Of a stretch of DNA of 64,000 nt, positions 53,721 through 63,833 are shown in pieces. The stretch is from Pseudomonadota bacterium (GTDB taxonomy: Bacteria; Desulfobacterota; Desulfobulbia; Desulfobulbales; Desulfocapsaceae), in NCBI GenBank assembly GCA_023412495.1, contig JAEYNP010000080.1, forward strand, positions 124,001 to 188,000. Reading direction: 5' to 3'. Below the pieces are notes generated by a model. That model saw only the letters and a list, made by a program, of their open reading frames with translations. It had not been told where the DNA came from and ran no database searches. The first letter of the stretch is position 1; each line of letters starts with the position of its first letter. A program made the position numbers and the translations under genes.

Positions 53721-54170
53721 ATGGAACTCATTCTCAAGGAAACAATCGCTTCTCTCGGCCGGGAAGGTGAGGTTGTCAAAGTGAAAGATGGATACGGCCG
53801 CAACTATCTCCTGCCCCAGGGAAAGGCAGTTCCGGCGACCGCCGAGAATCTTGCCGCTCTGGAGAAAAATCGCGCAGCCATCGCCGCCCGCCTGGCGGAA
53901 GAACAGAAAATCGCTGAGGATGTCGCCAAAAAAGTTACCGGACTGGTCCTCGTCATCGAGCAGTTGGCCGGACAGGACGAACGCCTCTTCGGCTCCGTGA
54001 CCAGCTCGGATATCTGCAACAAATTGGCGGAACTTGATGTCAAACTCGACAAGAAACAGATTCTCCTGGCGGATCCGATCAAGACACTCGGTGAGACCAA
54101 GGTCCCGATCAAGGTCGGTTACAATGTAAGTGCCGAAATCACCATCAACGTAGTGCCGGCCAAAGCCTGA
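53721..54170 (+). CDS. rplI: 50S ribosomal protein L9
   Basis: 149 residues. MELILKETIASLGREGEVVK and VKDGYGRNYLLPQGKAVPAT are the bL9 N-domain, followed by the long helix and C-domain (GSVTSSDICNKL). AAAGGAG precedes ATG. Last gene of the operon, before a strong terminator. Confidence 0.98.
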   Translation: MELILKETIASLGREGEVVKVKDGYGRNYLLPQGKAVPATAENLAALEKNRAAIAARLAEEQKIAEDVAKKVTGLVLVIEQLAGQDERLFGSVTSSDICNKLAELDVKLDKKQILLADPIKTLGETKVPIKVGYNVSAEITINVVPAKA

Positions 54171-54223
54171 TATCAGCATGACATACAAACCCTTGGCGAT
54201 ACATGACGCCGGGGAAAACAAAT

Positions 54224-54262
54224 ACACACCAGAGGCTTGACCTTCCTGGTGTGTTTTTGTTT
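54224..54262 (+). terminator. Terminator of the rpsF-rplI operon
   Basis: ACACACCAG (54224-54232) pairs with CTGGTGTGT (54246-54254), with an inner AGG/CCT pair, followed by TTTTGTTT. It lies 54 bases after rplI. Confidence 0.9.
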
Positions 54263-54306
54263 AATGTTGCTTTTACCAATACCATTGTTCCAATCGTTTC
54301 GGATTC

Positions 54307-55677
54307 ATGGCTGACTTGAATACATCAACTGTTCACGCGCGGGTGCCGCCTCAAAATATCGAGGCCGAACAGGCTGTTCTCGGATCTATCCTGCTGAAAG
54401 CCGATGTTTTCGGAAATGTCCTGGAAATTCTCAAGACTACGGATTTTTACAAAGACGGCCACCGCCTCATTTATGAGACGATGATCGATCTCTTCGAAAA
54501 GAACGAACCCCTCGACCTGCTCACGGTCTCCAACCTGCTGCGCGACAGAAACAAGATAGAGCAGGCCGGCGGCGCCATCTATCTGGCGACTTTGACCTCA
54601 ATTGTCCCCGTAGCTGCCAATATCGTCAGCTATGCCAAGATAATCAGGGAGAAATCGATACTTCGAAAGCTCATTTCGGTCAATACCGACATCGCCGGCC
54701 GCTGCTACGAGGAGCAGAACGATATCGACATCCTGGTCGACGAAGCCGAGCAGGCCATCTTCGAAATCGCAGGCACCAAAAGCGATCAGAATTTCACGCC
54801 AGTCAAGGCGATAGTGCCCAAAGCCTTTGCCGCAGTCGAACAGCTCTACAAGAGAAAGGAACTGATCACCGGCGTGCCGACGGGGTATGCCGAAATCGAT
54901 AAAATGACCGCAGGCCTGCAGCCATCCGATCTCATCATCCTGGCTGCCAGGCCATCCATGGGCAAGACATCCTTTGCCATGAATATCGCCCAGCATGCTG
55001 CCCTGGTGGAGAAGATCGGCGTCGCCGTGTTCAGCCTGGAGATGTCCAAGGAGCAGTTGGTGATGCGGCTCCTGAGTTCGGTCGGACGAATCGATTCCCA
55101 ACGGATCCGCACCGGGAGACTACGCAGCGAGGATTGGCCGAAACTCACCCGCGCTGTCGGTATGCTCTCCGAGGCGCCGATGTTCATTGACGATACACCG
55201 GCCATTTCCGTCCTGGAGATGCGAGCCAAACTGCGACGGCTGGCAGCTCAGCACGAGATAGGCCTGGTGGTAGTCGATTATCTCCAACTCATGCGGGGCA
55301 GAGCTGCCATTGAGAACAGGACTCAGGAGATCAGCGAGATTTCAAGAGCGCTGAAGGCCCTGGCCAAGGAACATAATATTCCAGTCATCGCCCTCTCTCA
55401 GTTGAACCGCGGTCTCGAAAGCCGAACAGACAAACGGCCTATGATGGCCGATCTGCGCGAATCCGGCGCCATCGAGCAGGATGCCGACGTGATCTGTTTC
55501 ATCTATCGGGACGAAGTCTACAACAAGTCGGAAGACAACCCCGAGAGAGGCATCGCCGAAATCATTGTCGGCAAACAGCGAAACGGGCCAACTGGTGTTG
55601 TTAGATTGACATTCATTAAAGAATACACGATGTTTGAAAATATGAGCATGTTTGAGGAGCCGGAAGGCTACAACTGA
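54307..55677 (+). CDS. dnaB: Replicative DNA helicase DnaB
   Basis: 456 residues. The N-terminal domain (VPPQNIEAEQAVLGSILL) and the RecA-like domain with Walker A ARPSMGKTSFAMNIA, VVVDYLQLMRG (Walker B) and GKQRNGPTG (arginine finger region) are complete. There is no intein, although DnaB is a common intein site. It unwinds DNA at the replication fork. Confidence 0.97.
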   Translation: MADLNTSTVHARVPPQNIEAEQAVLGSILLKADVFGNVLEILKTTDFYKDGHRLIYETMIDLFEKNEPLDLLTVSNLLRDRNKIEQAGGAIYLATLTSIVPVAANIVSYAKIIREKSILRKLISVNTDIAGRCYEEQNDIDILVDEAEQAIFEIAGTKSDQNFTPVKAIVPKAFAAVEQLYKRKELITGVPTGYAEIDKMTAGLQPSDLIILAARPSMGKTSFAMNIAQHAALVEKIGVAVFSLEMSKEQLVMRLLSSVGRIDSQRIRTGRLRSEDWPKLTRAVGMLSEAPMFIDDTPAISVLEMRAKLRRLAAQHEIGLVVVDYLQLMRGRAAIENRTQEISEISRALKALAKEHNIPVIALSQLNRGLESRTDKRPMMADLRESGAIEQDADVICFIYRDEVYNKSEDNPERGIAEIIVGKQRNGPTGVVRLTFIKEYTMFENMSMFEEPEGYN

Positions 55678-55719
55678 TCGCTTCCTTCTCTCAACTACGA
55701 TCTCTCGAGGTAAAAAATA

Positions 55720-58209
55720 ATGACCAATAACAACACCGTTTCGAATAAATACGATTTCAAAGCCATTGAAAAGAAGTGGCAGCAGTTCTGGGAAGACGGT
55801 GAAGCCTACAAGGTAACGGAGGACGCACCGGGAGAGAAATACTACGTGCTGGAAATGTTCCCCTATCCCTCCGGCCGCATCCATATGGGGCATGTGCGGA
55901 ATTACTCGATCGGGGATGTGGTCGCCAGGTACAAGAGAATGCGCGGCTACAATGTACTCCATCCGATGGGCTGGGACGCCTTCGGCCTGCCCGCGGAAAA
56001 CGCGGCCCAGAAAAACAACAGCCATCCGGCGACCTGGACCTACGCAAATATAGATTACATGCGCAACCAGTTGCGCCGGCTCGGACTTTCCTACGACTGG
56101 GGCCGGGAAATCGCTACCTGCAACCCGAAATATTACCGTTGGGAACAGCTTCTCTTCATAGAAATGTATAAGAAGGGGCTGGTCTACCAAAAGGTCACGA
56201 CGGTGAACTGGTGTGAATCCTGTCAGACGGTGCTTGCCAACGAACAGGTCATCGAAGGAGCCTGCTGGCGCTGCGACCAGCCGGTTTTCCCCCGCAAGAT
56301 GAACGGATGGTTCTTCAAGATTACCGCATACGCCGAAGAACTGCTCGCCGATCTCGATAAGCTCAAGGGCTGGCCCGAAAAGGTTGTGACAATGCAGCGC
56401 AACTGGATCGGCAAATCAACCGGCCTTACCTGCGAGTTCGCGGTGGAAGGATCGACCGAGAAGATCGCCATTTTCACCACCAGGCCCGACACCATTTTCG
56501 GCGTCACCTTCATGTCTATCGCCGCGGAACATCCGTTGCTTGAGACCCTTATTGCCGGTACGCCGGCGGAACGGGAAGTGCGGCAATTCGCCCGGCAGAT
56601 AGTTATCGACAAGCAGCGGCGATCATTGGAGGATGAACCGGAAAAAATCGGCATTTTCACAGGTCGTTACGCGGTCAACCCCTTCAACGGCCAACGGATC
56701 CCCATCTACGTGGCCAATTTCGTGCTCATGGAATATGGGACCGGGGCCGTCATGGCCGTGCCCGCCCACGATGAGAGAGACTTCGATTTTGCCAGGAAAT
56801 ACGACCTGCCCATCGTTCCGGTAGTCATTCCGGATGGAACCACGCTCGATCCGTCCACGATGCCTCAGGCTTCGACTATTTCGGGAACTCTCGCCGAATC
56901 GGGACAATTCACCGGCATGGACTCCCTCGCGGCCCAGGCAGCCATCATCGAGCACGCTGAAAATAGGGGTTTCGGTTCCGCCCACGTCACCTATCGGCTG
57001 CGCGACTGGGGAATTTCACGTCAGCGCTACTGGGGGGCACCCATTCCCATGGCCCACTGCGATGCCTGCGGCGTGCAGCCGGTGCCGGAGTCGGAGCTGC
57101 CGGTCCTGCTGCCTGAAGATGCCGAGGGCAGCAGCAGCCTGCCCCTGCACCAACGCCCCTCCTTCATCGCCACGACCTGTCCGAAATGCGGCGGACTGGC
57201 CAGTCGGGAAACCGACACCATGGATACCTTCATGGAATCCTCCTGGTATTTCGCCCGCTTTGCCAGCCCCCGCAATGAAACAGGCCCCCTTGATAAGGCC
57301 AAGGCTGCTTACTGGCTGCCGGTCGACCAATATATCGGCGGTGTGGAACATGCCATCCTCCACCTTCTCTATTCCCGCTTCTTCACCAAAGTGCTGAGGG
57401 ATCTCGGCCACCTCGACATCGATGAGCCGTTCACCAACCTCCTTACTCAGGGGATGGTTATCAAGGATGGTGCAAAGATGTCAAAATCAAAAGGAAATGT
57501 CGTCGATCCGAATGATTTGATCGAAGAGTACGGCGCCGATACGGTTCGGCTTTTCAGCCTCTTTGCCGCGCCGCCTGAACGCGACCTCGAGTGGAGCGCC
57601 CAAGGTGTCGAAGGGTCTTCGCGTTTCCTCAACCGGGTTTATCGACTCATCGTCGGCAACAGGGATCTTCTCACCGATGAACAGACAATCCCTGCGCATA
57701 TGAGTGAGGCTGGAAAAACCCTGCACCGCAAGACCCATCAGACAATCAAGCGGGTAACCGAGAGCATCGAACAGAATTTTCATTTCAACACGGCAATCAG
57801 CGGTATGATGGAGTTGTTCAATGTGCTCTCCACAGTCGTTGGCGAGAATGCCGGAGAGAAGGCCGAACCGGCTGTGGCGCGGGAAGCGGTTTCCACTCTG
57901 TTGCTCCTGCTCTCACCCATGGTCCCTCATTTCGCCGCAGAAATGTGGGAGTATATAGGAAGCAGTAAACCCATGGAAAAGATGCCCTGGCCCCAGTTCG
58001 ATGCGGAAGCGGCCCGCGAAGAGCTGTTGACCATCGTCCTCCAGGTGAACGGCAAGGTGCGCTCAAGGCTGCAGGTGCCTCCGGAAATCGCCGACGATGA
58101 ACTTGCCCGCCTGGCCCTGGCAGATGAGAATACAATCAAGTTCATCGACGGCAAACAGGTGAAAAAGACCATTGTGGTCAAGAAGAAACTTGTTAATATT
58201 GTCGTTTGA
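55720..58209 (+). CDS. leuS: Leucyl-tRNA synthetase
   Basis: 829 residues, bacterial single-chain LeuRS. HMGH: PSGRIHMGHVRNYSIGDVVA. KMSKS: KDGAKMSKSKGNVVDPNDL. The editing (CP1) domain with TTRPDTIFGVTF is present, with a Cys-rich zinc module (CESCQTV...CWRCD, CDACGVQ...CPKCGG). Full length and intact. GAGG precedes ATG. Confidence 0.98.
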   Translation: MTNNNTVSNKYDFKAIEKKWQQFWEDGEAYKVTEDAPGEKYYVLEMFPYPSGRIHMGHVRNYSIGDVVARYKRMRGYNVLHPMGWDAFGLPAENAAQKNNSHPATWTYANIDYMRNQLRRLGLSYDWGREIATCNPKYYRWEQLLFIEMYKKGLVYQKVTTVNWCESCQTVLANEQVIEGACWRCDQPVFPRKMNGWFFKITAYAEELLADLDKLKGWPEKVVTMQRNWIGKSTGLTCEFAVEGSTEKIAIFTTRPDTIFGVTFMSIAAEHPLLETLIAGTPAEREVRQFARQIVIDKQRRSLEDEPEKIGIFTGRYAVNPFNGQRIPIYVANFVLMEYGTGAVMAVPAHDERDFDFARKYDLPIVPVVIPDGTTLDPSTMPQASTISGTLAESGQFTGMDSLAAQAAIIEHAENRGFGSAHVTYRLRDWGISRQRYWGAPIPMAHCDACGVQPVPESELPVLLPEDAEGSSSLPLHQRPSFIATTCPKCGGLASRETDTMDTFMESSWYFARFASPRNETGPLDKAKAAYWLPVDQYIGGVEHAILHLLYSRFFTKVLRDLGHLDIDEPFTNLLTQGMVIKDGAKMSKSKGNVVDPNDLIEEYGADTVRLFSLFAAPPERDLEWSAQGVEGSSRFLNRVYRLIVGNRDLLTDEQTIPAHMSEAGKTLHRKTHQTIKRVTESIEQNFHFNTAISGMMELFNVLSTVVGENAGEKAEPAVAREAVSTLLLLLSPMVPHFAAEMWEYIGSSKPMEKMPWPQFDAEAAREELLTIVLQVNGKVRSRLQVPPEIADDELARLALADENTIKFIDGKQVKKTIVVKKKLVNIVV

Positions 58210-58273
58210 TACTAGTATCATCCAGCGAAAAAAGACGCCTCTGCCCGATTCGAAATCAACCAGGAGATGACAA

Positions 58274-58795
58274 GTGAAAACGGTTTGTCGATTATTCTCT
58301 TTTCTCATTGCCGCCTGTATTCTTGCTTCCTGCGGATATCACAACCCCAACGTCTACAACGGTCCTCACAAGGTCATCTACATAACCGAGTGGAAAAACA
58401 ATACCAGTGAGTTGGGCCTCGATTCGAAAATCTATCGATCGCTCACGAGATGGTTCCAGAACTCAGGCGCTATCTCGACAGTCAGGGAAAAGGCCGGTGC
58501 AGATCTCATCCTGGCCGGGGAAATTGTCTCCCTCGAGTTGCCGAGTCTTTCCTACGGGGCAAATAACCTCGCAACCGAAGTGAAGGTGCGGCTGCGCGTC
58601 CGCTATGTCTTGAAGGACCTCCAGACCAACAAGATCCTCATGGAGGTACCGAACCAGATCTGGATCGAGGATTACCTCATATCGGGCAACTCTGCCGTCA
58701 ACCAGGACAACGAGAGGAGAGCCCTCGAAACCATCATCGAAGATCTCTCCCAAAGAATCTATCAGAGAACCGTGTCCAAGCTCCCGAAACTCTGA
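58274..58795 (+). CDS. lptE: LPS-assembly lipoprotein LptE
   Basis: 173 residues. A lipoprotein signal ends in the lipobox LASC at Cys22 (FSFLIAACILASCGYH). The GYH just after the Cys and the EWKNNTSELGLDSKIYRSLT segment match LptE (formerly RlpB). It plugs the LptD outer-membrane pore. GTG start preceded by AGGAG; it follows leuS in the usual order. Confidence 0.9.
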   Translation: MKTVCRLFSFLIAACILASCGYHNPNVYNGPHKVIYITEWKNNTSELGLDSKIYRSLTRWFQNSGAISTVREKAGADLILAGEIVSLELPSLSYGANNLATEVKVRLRVRYVLKDLQTNKILMEVPNQIWIEDYLISGNSAVNQDNERRALETIIEDLSQRIYQRTVSKLPKL

Positions 58796-58814
58796 AATCC
58801 TCCCCCGTTCTCTC

Positions 58815-58860
58815 AAGAACCGGTCGGGGCGATGCAGTCGCTCTGACCGGTTCTTTGTTT
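58815..58860 (+). terminator. Terminator after lptE
   Basis: AAGAACCGGTC (58815-58825) pairs perfectly with GACCGGTTCTT (58845-58855), then TGTTT. It ends just upstream of dus, which also argues against the dus TTG start at 58855. Confidence 0.9.
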
Positions 58861-58872
58861 TACCAGGCAGCA

Positions 58873-59805
58873 ATGCTCAGAATCGCCCACCTTGTTTTTG
58901 CCTCACCTTTTGTCCTTGCTCCGCTGGCAGGGTACACCAATCTGCCCTTCCGCCTGCTCTGCCGGAAATACGGTGCCGCTTTCTGCGTCTCCGAGATGAT
59001 CAGCTGCTATGGACTTGTTTACCGTGAACCGAACACCCTGCGGATGCTCGCCTCGGTCGAGGAGGAACGGCCTGTATCCTTTCAACTGTTTGGCGCCGAC
59101 CCCGAAATCATGGCCGATGCCGCCGAGATCATGGCATCCCATGGGCCGGACCTGATCGACATTAATATGGGATGTCCTGTCAAAAAGGTTACCAAGCGGG
59201 GGGCGGGAGCGGCCCTTATGACCACTCCCGATCTTGCAGAGAAGATCGTGAAGAAAGTGGTCGAGCGGGTGAGGATCCCAGTGACGGTAAAGATCAGGTC
59301 CGGCAAGGATATGAACTCCATTAGCGCAGTATATTTTGCGCAGATGGCTGAAGACAGCGGCGCCGCCGCGATAACCGTCCATCCGAGGACCTGGGCCCAG
59401 GGATTCAGTGGCAAGATAGATCCGGATATTATCGCCCGGGTGAAAAAGGCCGTGAACATCCCCGTAATCGGCAACGGCGATGTGCTCTCGCTGCAGGAAG
59501 GTTACCGGATGATGGATACAACGGGATGCGACGGCGTCATGATCGGCCGAGGGGCCCTCGGGAACCCATGGGTTTTCAGGCAGGAGAAGCGGCCGGAGAA
59601 TTTCCGTGAGATTGCCGCCGCAGCGCGCGAACATCTGCGGCTCATCGAAGAATTTCTGCCCGCCGAGCGGCTTCTGGGATACATCAAGAGCCAGATATGC
59701 CGTTATTTTCGGGACTTTCCCGGCAGTTCCGGCGAGCGGCGGAGGATCTTCTCCATGCCTACGCTCCAAGACCTGCGAGAATATATCGATTCCTGCGCCG
59801 GCTGA
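58873..59805 (+). CDS. dus: tRNA-dihydrouridine synthase (Dus family)
   Basis: About 310 residues. VLAPLAGYTNLPFRLLCRKY, the catalytic Cys in DINMGCPVKKVTKRGAGAAL, and TVHPRTWAQGFSG, PVIGNGDV and MIGRGALGNPW (FMN site) are all family motifs. It most resembles the DusB branch. It reduces uridine in the tRNA D-loop. ATG at 58873 follows CAGG. Convergent with the M48 gene 10 bases away. Confidence 0.93.
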   Translation: MLRIAHLVFASPFVLAPLAGYTNLPFRLLCRKYGAAFCVSEMISCYGLVYREPNTLRMLASVEEERPVSFQLFGADPEIMADAAEIMASHGPDLIDINMGCPVKKVTKRGAGAALMTTPDLAEKIVKKVVERVRIPVTVKIRSGKDMNSISAVYFAQMAEDSGAAAITVHPRTWAQGFSGKIDPDIIARVKKAVNIPVIGNGDVLSLQEGYRMMDTTGCDGVMIGRGALGNPWVFRQEKRPENFREIAAAAREHLRLIEEFLPAERLLGYIKSQICRYFRDFPGSSGERRRIFSMPTLQDLREYIDSCAG

Positions 59806-59815
59806 AGAAAAGGGC

Positions 59816-61219
59816 CTACTTTTTGAGGACGGTAATCTTCTTCAAAAGATCCTTGCATTCAATTTTCTGTGCCTCCGGCAAGGCCGGATCGCCCATCGCA
59901 TTTTTTAGGCTCTGTTCGGCAAGTTTCAGTTTACCCTGGTAGAGGTTGAACTTGCCGAGATACATTGCCGACAGCCCCTTCTGCCCCTTGTCTGCGGCGA
60001 TCTGGCCGAGTTCGAAATACACCTTCGAGTATTCGGGAAGCTCATAACTGATGGTCTGGAAATGTTTTTCCGCTTCGGTTGCGCGTCCGGTTCGGTACAA
60101 CAACTTGGCAAGCAGAAAGGTGGCATACATGTCGGAATTGTCCTCCTGCAGTGCCTCGCGGAGACACTTTTCCGCTTCTCCGAATTCTCCCGCGGTCAGG
60201 AGGATCGCGCCGCGATCGACCTTAAAAACTTTCCTGTCCGGATAGTGTTTCACAGTTTTCTCGAGCAGTTCAAGGCTCCTCGTGTAATCGTTTTCATTGC
60301 CGGCGATCTGGGACAGACCGTAATTGACCATTGCTTTCAGAGATTCGGAGGATCTGGAGTCGGAGACAATCGTGGCAAGGACCGGTTTCAGTGTCTCCGG
60401 GCTCTTCACCTTGGCGAGAACCCGGTATTTGAACCGGAGGAATTCGAAGTTGTCGGCGTCAGGCAAGGTATTCTCTTTCGGCTCGTTGTCCAGAATCGAC
60501 TGAATATAATCGAGCCTTACCTCGGGATTTGGATGAGTAAGCAGATACTGGGGCAGTTTCTCGCTGCGGTACCTGGCTACCCGCCGCAGAGATTCAAGCA
60601 TTTTGGTCTGCCCTTCAGGATTGCGCCCCAACTTCTTCATCCAGCCGTAGGCGAGCAGGTCGGCTTCCTCCTCGTGTTGACGGCTGAAGTGGAGATTGAC
60701 GCTTTGGCCGGCGGCAAGTGCTCCGGTAAAAAGCACCGGCGTCGCAGCCCCGCCGAAAGCTATCGCCGCCAGAGCCATACCCAGGGAGGCAATGCCGGAA
60801 TAGGTTCCTTTCTCCACACGCGAAGCAAGATGCCGTTTGTCGATATGCCCTATTTCATGGGCAAGGACCGAGATGAGCTCGTCCTCTGAATTCATGATTT
60901 CGATCAGGCCGGCGTTAAAAAAGATCAGACCGGACGGCGCGGCGAAGGCATTGATTTCCTTGTCGGCAATGACGAAGAAATGGTAGTCGAAATACTGGAT
61001 CCCGGCCACTTCCAGCACTTCCTTTCCCAGGCGCGTTATATATTGGGTAACATCCGGGTCATCGACCAGTTCAAAGGCCGATCTGACGGAATAGAGCAGT
61101 TTTTCCCCCACCTCCCTCTCCTCTCCAATTGAAAAGGAAAATGCGGGGGAAGTGGCTGCGAACTGGAAAAAAACTCCCACCAGCAGCCAGGCCGTGATTT
61201 TTTTGATCTTTTTTTTCAT
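59816..61219 (-). CDS. M48 metallopeptidase with TPR domain (BepA-like)
   Basis: About 467 residues. Signal peptide MKKKIKKITAWLLVGVFFQF ending near PAFSFS. The zinc motif VLAHEIGHIDKRH gives His121, Glu122 and His125, with the third ligand in RQHEEEADLLAYGWM. TPRs fill residues about 240-460 (MYATFLLAKLLYRTGRATEA). BepA of E. coli has this layout and guards assembly of LptD and other outer-membrane proteins. Its ATG overlaps the oleD stop (ATGA), which is unusual company for BepA. Confidence 0.9.
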   Translation of the reverse strand: MKKKIKKITAWLLVGVFFQFAATSPAFSFSIGEEREVGEKLLYSVRSAFELVDDPDVTQYITRLGKEVLEVAGIQYFDYHFFVIADKEINAFAAPSGLIFFNAGLIEIMNSEDELISVLAHEIGHIDKRHLASRVEKGTYSGIASLGMALAAIAFGGAATPVLFTGALAAGQSVNLHFSRQHEEEADLLAYGWMKKLGRNPEGQTKMLESLRRVARYRSEKLPQYLLTHPNPEVRLDYIQSILDNEPKENTLPDADNFEFLRFKYRVLAKVKSPETLKPVLATIVSDSRSSESLKAMVNYGLSQIAGNENDYTRSLELLEKTVKHYPDRKVFKVDRGAILLTAGEFGEAEKCLREALQEDNSDMYATFLLAKLLYRTGRATEAEKHFQTISYELPEYSKVYFELGQIAADKGQKGLSAMYLGKFNLYQGKLKLAEQSLKNAMGDPALPEAQKIECKDLLKKITVLKK

Positions 61220-62238
61220 TGTGACTTCAACCACTGTACGGTTCTGCGCAGACCCTCCTCGGTGGAAACATCCGGGGAGTAACCGAGGTCGCGGCGTGCG
61301 GCGGCAATGGAGAAATAATGGGATTTGGCGAGTTGCTCGGCCAGGAACCTGGTCATTCTCGGCTCTCGGTTCAGCTGCAGAAAACGGTATGCCGTCTCGA
61401 GAACCAGGCCAAGCCGAAAGGCCATGCCAAAGGAAATGTCCGACCGAACCTTGGGAATGTCCATCATGGCAAAGAGTTCATCAATCCACTGCCAGAGATT
61501 GACCGGGGTTCCCTGGCTGATGAAATAGGCTTTGCCTCCCGCCGTGCCCTTTCCGGCCAAATTTCCGGCCGCCAGAATATGAGCATCCGCGACATTGTCA
61601 ATATAAGATATATCGACGAGATTGGCACCACTTCCCACTCTTTTCAGCTGCCGCTTCCGGCCGCTGGCAAGCAACCGCGGCAGGAGGTGGGGGTCGCCCG
61701 GTCCCCAAATGAGATGGGGTCTCAAGGCACAGGTGGCCAATACCGGTGAATTTGCGGTAAGCACCATCTTTTCGGCCATTACCTTGCTTTTGGCATAGTG
61801 GCAGAGAAACCGGTCGGCGTACCCAAGCCGTTCATCGCCGCCGCAGATATCCGCCCGGTTGAACACTACCGAGGGCGTCGAGGTGTAGACCAGCATGGGC
61901 ACGCGATTCTTCCGGCATCCCGCGATCACTTTCTCCGTGCCGAGCACATTCGTTTCGTAATACGCTTTCCAGGGCCCCCAGATGCCGGCGAGGGCGGCAA
62001 CATGAAAGACGATGTCTACGCCTTCTGTTGCCCTGGCTATAATTTTCTCATCCGTGATGTTGCCAACGAGGCAGCTCGCGCCCATGGCCTCGACCTCCGG
62101 ATAGGAGTGCCTTCCGATGACCCGGGTCTCTACGCCCAGGTCGATGAGTCTTTTCACCACCGCCTTGCCGACAAATCCTCCGCCGCCGGTAACAAGCGCC
62201 TTGCTGATGGTCAACGTGCGATTTTCTTGTGCGCCCAT
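61216..62238 (-). CDS. oleD: OleD-like 2-alkyl-3-oxoalkanoate reductase
   Basis: 340 residues, SDR extended family. The NAD(P) motif ALVTGGGGFVGKAVVKRL, VDIVFHVAALAGIWGPW, the catalytic YAKSKVMAEKMV (YxxxK), and ALRPHLIWGPGDPHLLPRLL are typical of the 3-beta-HSD/OleD branch. OleD reduces the OleA product to the beta-hydroxy acid. Identification rests on direct linkage to oleC and oleB. It starts within the last codons of oleC (28-base overlap). Confidence 0.88.
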   Translation of the reverse strand: MGAQENRTLTISKALVTGGGGFVGKAVVKRLIDLGVETRVIGRHSYPEVEAMGASCLVGNITDEKIIARATEGVDIVFHVAALAGIWGPWKAYYETNVLGTEKVIAGCRKNRVPMLVYTSTPSVVFNRADICGGDERLGYADRFLCHYAKSKVMAEKMVLTANSPVLATCALRPHLIWGPGDPHLLPRLLASGRKRQLKRVGSGANLVDISYIDNVADAHILAAGNLAGKGTAGGKAYFISQGTPVNLWQWIDELFAMMDIPKVRSDISFGMAFRLGLVLETAYRFLQLNREPRMTRFLAEQLAKSHYFSIAAARRDLGYSPDVSTEEGLRRTVQWLKSQ

Positions 62239-63833
62239 ACTGCCAGTTTTTCACGGAAGATTTTAGCGTTATGGCGGATATCCACCGGAAAGGATCTATG
62301 AATCAGAAAGAGATCGATGTCCCTGGTGAGCTCGCTCGCCTTGGCCAGTGTTCGTACTTCCTCGAGCAATGTTTTGCTGTCCAGTCCGCTGTTTTTTATC
62401 GGTTCGACGACCAGGACCGGCACATTGTATTCCCTCCCACTCCCCGGAATACCCACCAAGGCGGATCGATAGACTGCGGGATGCTCATTGACGATCGCCT
62501 CGCAGGGGATGGAATAAAGGGTGCCTTTTTCCGTCACCACCCGATGGGCGCGTCGGCCACAGAACCAGAGCCGCTGACGGTCATCGAGATACCCTACGTC
62601 TCCCATTCGGTGCCAGAAGAATGCGCCGTCCCGGATTTTTGCCAGACTGGTCTCATCGTCGTTGTTGAGATAGGCCCTGGTAACCACCTCGCCCCTGACG
62701 ATGATTTCGCCGATTTCATTCGCCTCCTGAATCCTTGCCTGGGCAAGATCGGCTATCGGCTCGTCGGAGATGGCGACAATCTTCAGTTCCACTCCGGGCA
62801 ACGCCCGACCCACACAGGTACCCCGCCCCTTGCGGCTCATCTCCCAGGTCTCGGCCAGCACCTCTCGGCCCTCGATGGAGGCGACCGGCAGGCTCTCCGT
62901 GGCCCCGTAAGGTGTGAATATACGGGCTTCGGTAGGGAGTATGGCCTTCACACGACTCAGCAGCTCGTAGGGTACGGGAGCGCCGGCCATAAGAACCTTC
63001 CGGATAGACTTGAGGGTGATCCCGCGATCCAGGCAATACTTGCTCACTACATTCCAGATGGCGGGTGAACCGAAGGAATAAGTCACCCCGTAGGTGTCGA
63101 TCGATCGCACGAATTTCCGGGGATCCACCTGAGCGGGCCTGGTGGGGTCCATATCCGGTATCACCGAGCAGGCGCCCAGGGCCGCCGAAAACAGAGCAAA
63201 AAGCGGAAAAGCAGGTTGATCGACATCAGTTGGGCCTATCTCGTAATACTCTTCAATGAGTCGAAGCTGCGCGCTGAAAATCGAGTGTTCATACCTGACC
63301 CCTTTAGGTGGACCTGTTGAACCGGTGGTGAAGATGATGGCTGCCAAATCTTCCTCAGCCGGTCGGTATACCGAAAAAGGCTCGCCACAGCCAGGGCATT
63401 GGCGTATATCGGGGCCGAAGAGCCCAAAGGAGTTGCCGCAGCAAAAAAAGCTGGTGATTGTCTTGAAAACCTTGGGAAACAGCTTTGCGAACAGGACCGC
63501 TTTGGGAATTCCCACCAACACCTTCGGCCGAACCCTCTCGATGCAGCGCAGCAGGTTTTTGTAACCCATGCCCGGATCTATCAGGACGATCGGACTGCCG
63601 AGTTTGAAGAGCGCCAAAGTGAGTGATATAAAATCCACCGAAGGGGTGACCATGAGCATGACCACATCTCCCGGGCGCACTCCCTTTCCGAAGAAATAGG
63701 CGGCATAGCGGTTGGAAATCCCATTCAGCTCGCCGAAAGTGGCGATTCTTCCTCCCCCGGCCTCGATGATGCCTGTCCGCTCCGGGTATTTTTTTGCAGT
63801 CTTGACAAAGGCTTCAGCAATATTTCTTGTCAC
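62211..63833 (-). CDS. oleC: OleC-like AMP-dependent olefin beta-lactone synthetase
   Basis: About 540 residues. The AMP-binding P-loop is IIFTTGSTGPPKGVRYEH. YGATESLPVASIEG, GEIIVRGEVVTRAY, MGDVGYLDDRQRLWFCGR and the end FPVDIRHNAKIFREKLAVW are OleC traits. OleC activates beta-hydroxy acids with ATP to beta-lactones. GTG at 63833 follows AGGGGAG by 5 bases and precedes the usual NIA start, so it is preferred over the ATG at 63857. It carries a CPGCG knuckle at about residue 154. Confidence 0.88.
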   Translation of the reverse strand: MTRNIAEAFVKTAKKYPERTGIIEAGGGRIATFGELNGISNRYAAYFFGKGVRPGDVVMLMVTPSVDFISLTLALFKLGSPIVLIDPGMGYKNLLRCIERVRPKVLVGIPKAVLFAKLFPKVFKTITSFFCCGNSFGLFGPDIRQCPGCGEPFSVYRPAEEDLAAIIFTTGSTGPPKGVRYEHSIFSAQLRLIEEYYEIGPTDVDQPAFPLFALFSAALGACSVIPDMDPTRPAQVDPRKFVRSIDTYGVTYSFGSPAIWNVVSKYCLDRGITLKSIRKVLMAGAPVPYELLSRVKAILPTEARIFTPYGATESLPVASIEGREVLAETWEMSRKGRGTCVGRALPGVELKIVAISDEPIADLAQARIQEANEIGEIIVRGEVVTRAYLNNDDETSLAKIRDGAFFWHRMGDVGYLDDRQRLWFCGRRAHRVVTEKGTLYSIPCEAIVNEHPAVYRSALVGIPGSGREYNVPVLVVEPIKNSGLDSKTLLEEVRTLAKASELTRDIDLFLIHRSFPVDIRHNAKIFREKLAVWAHKKIAR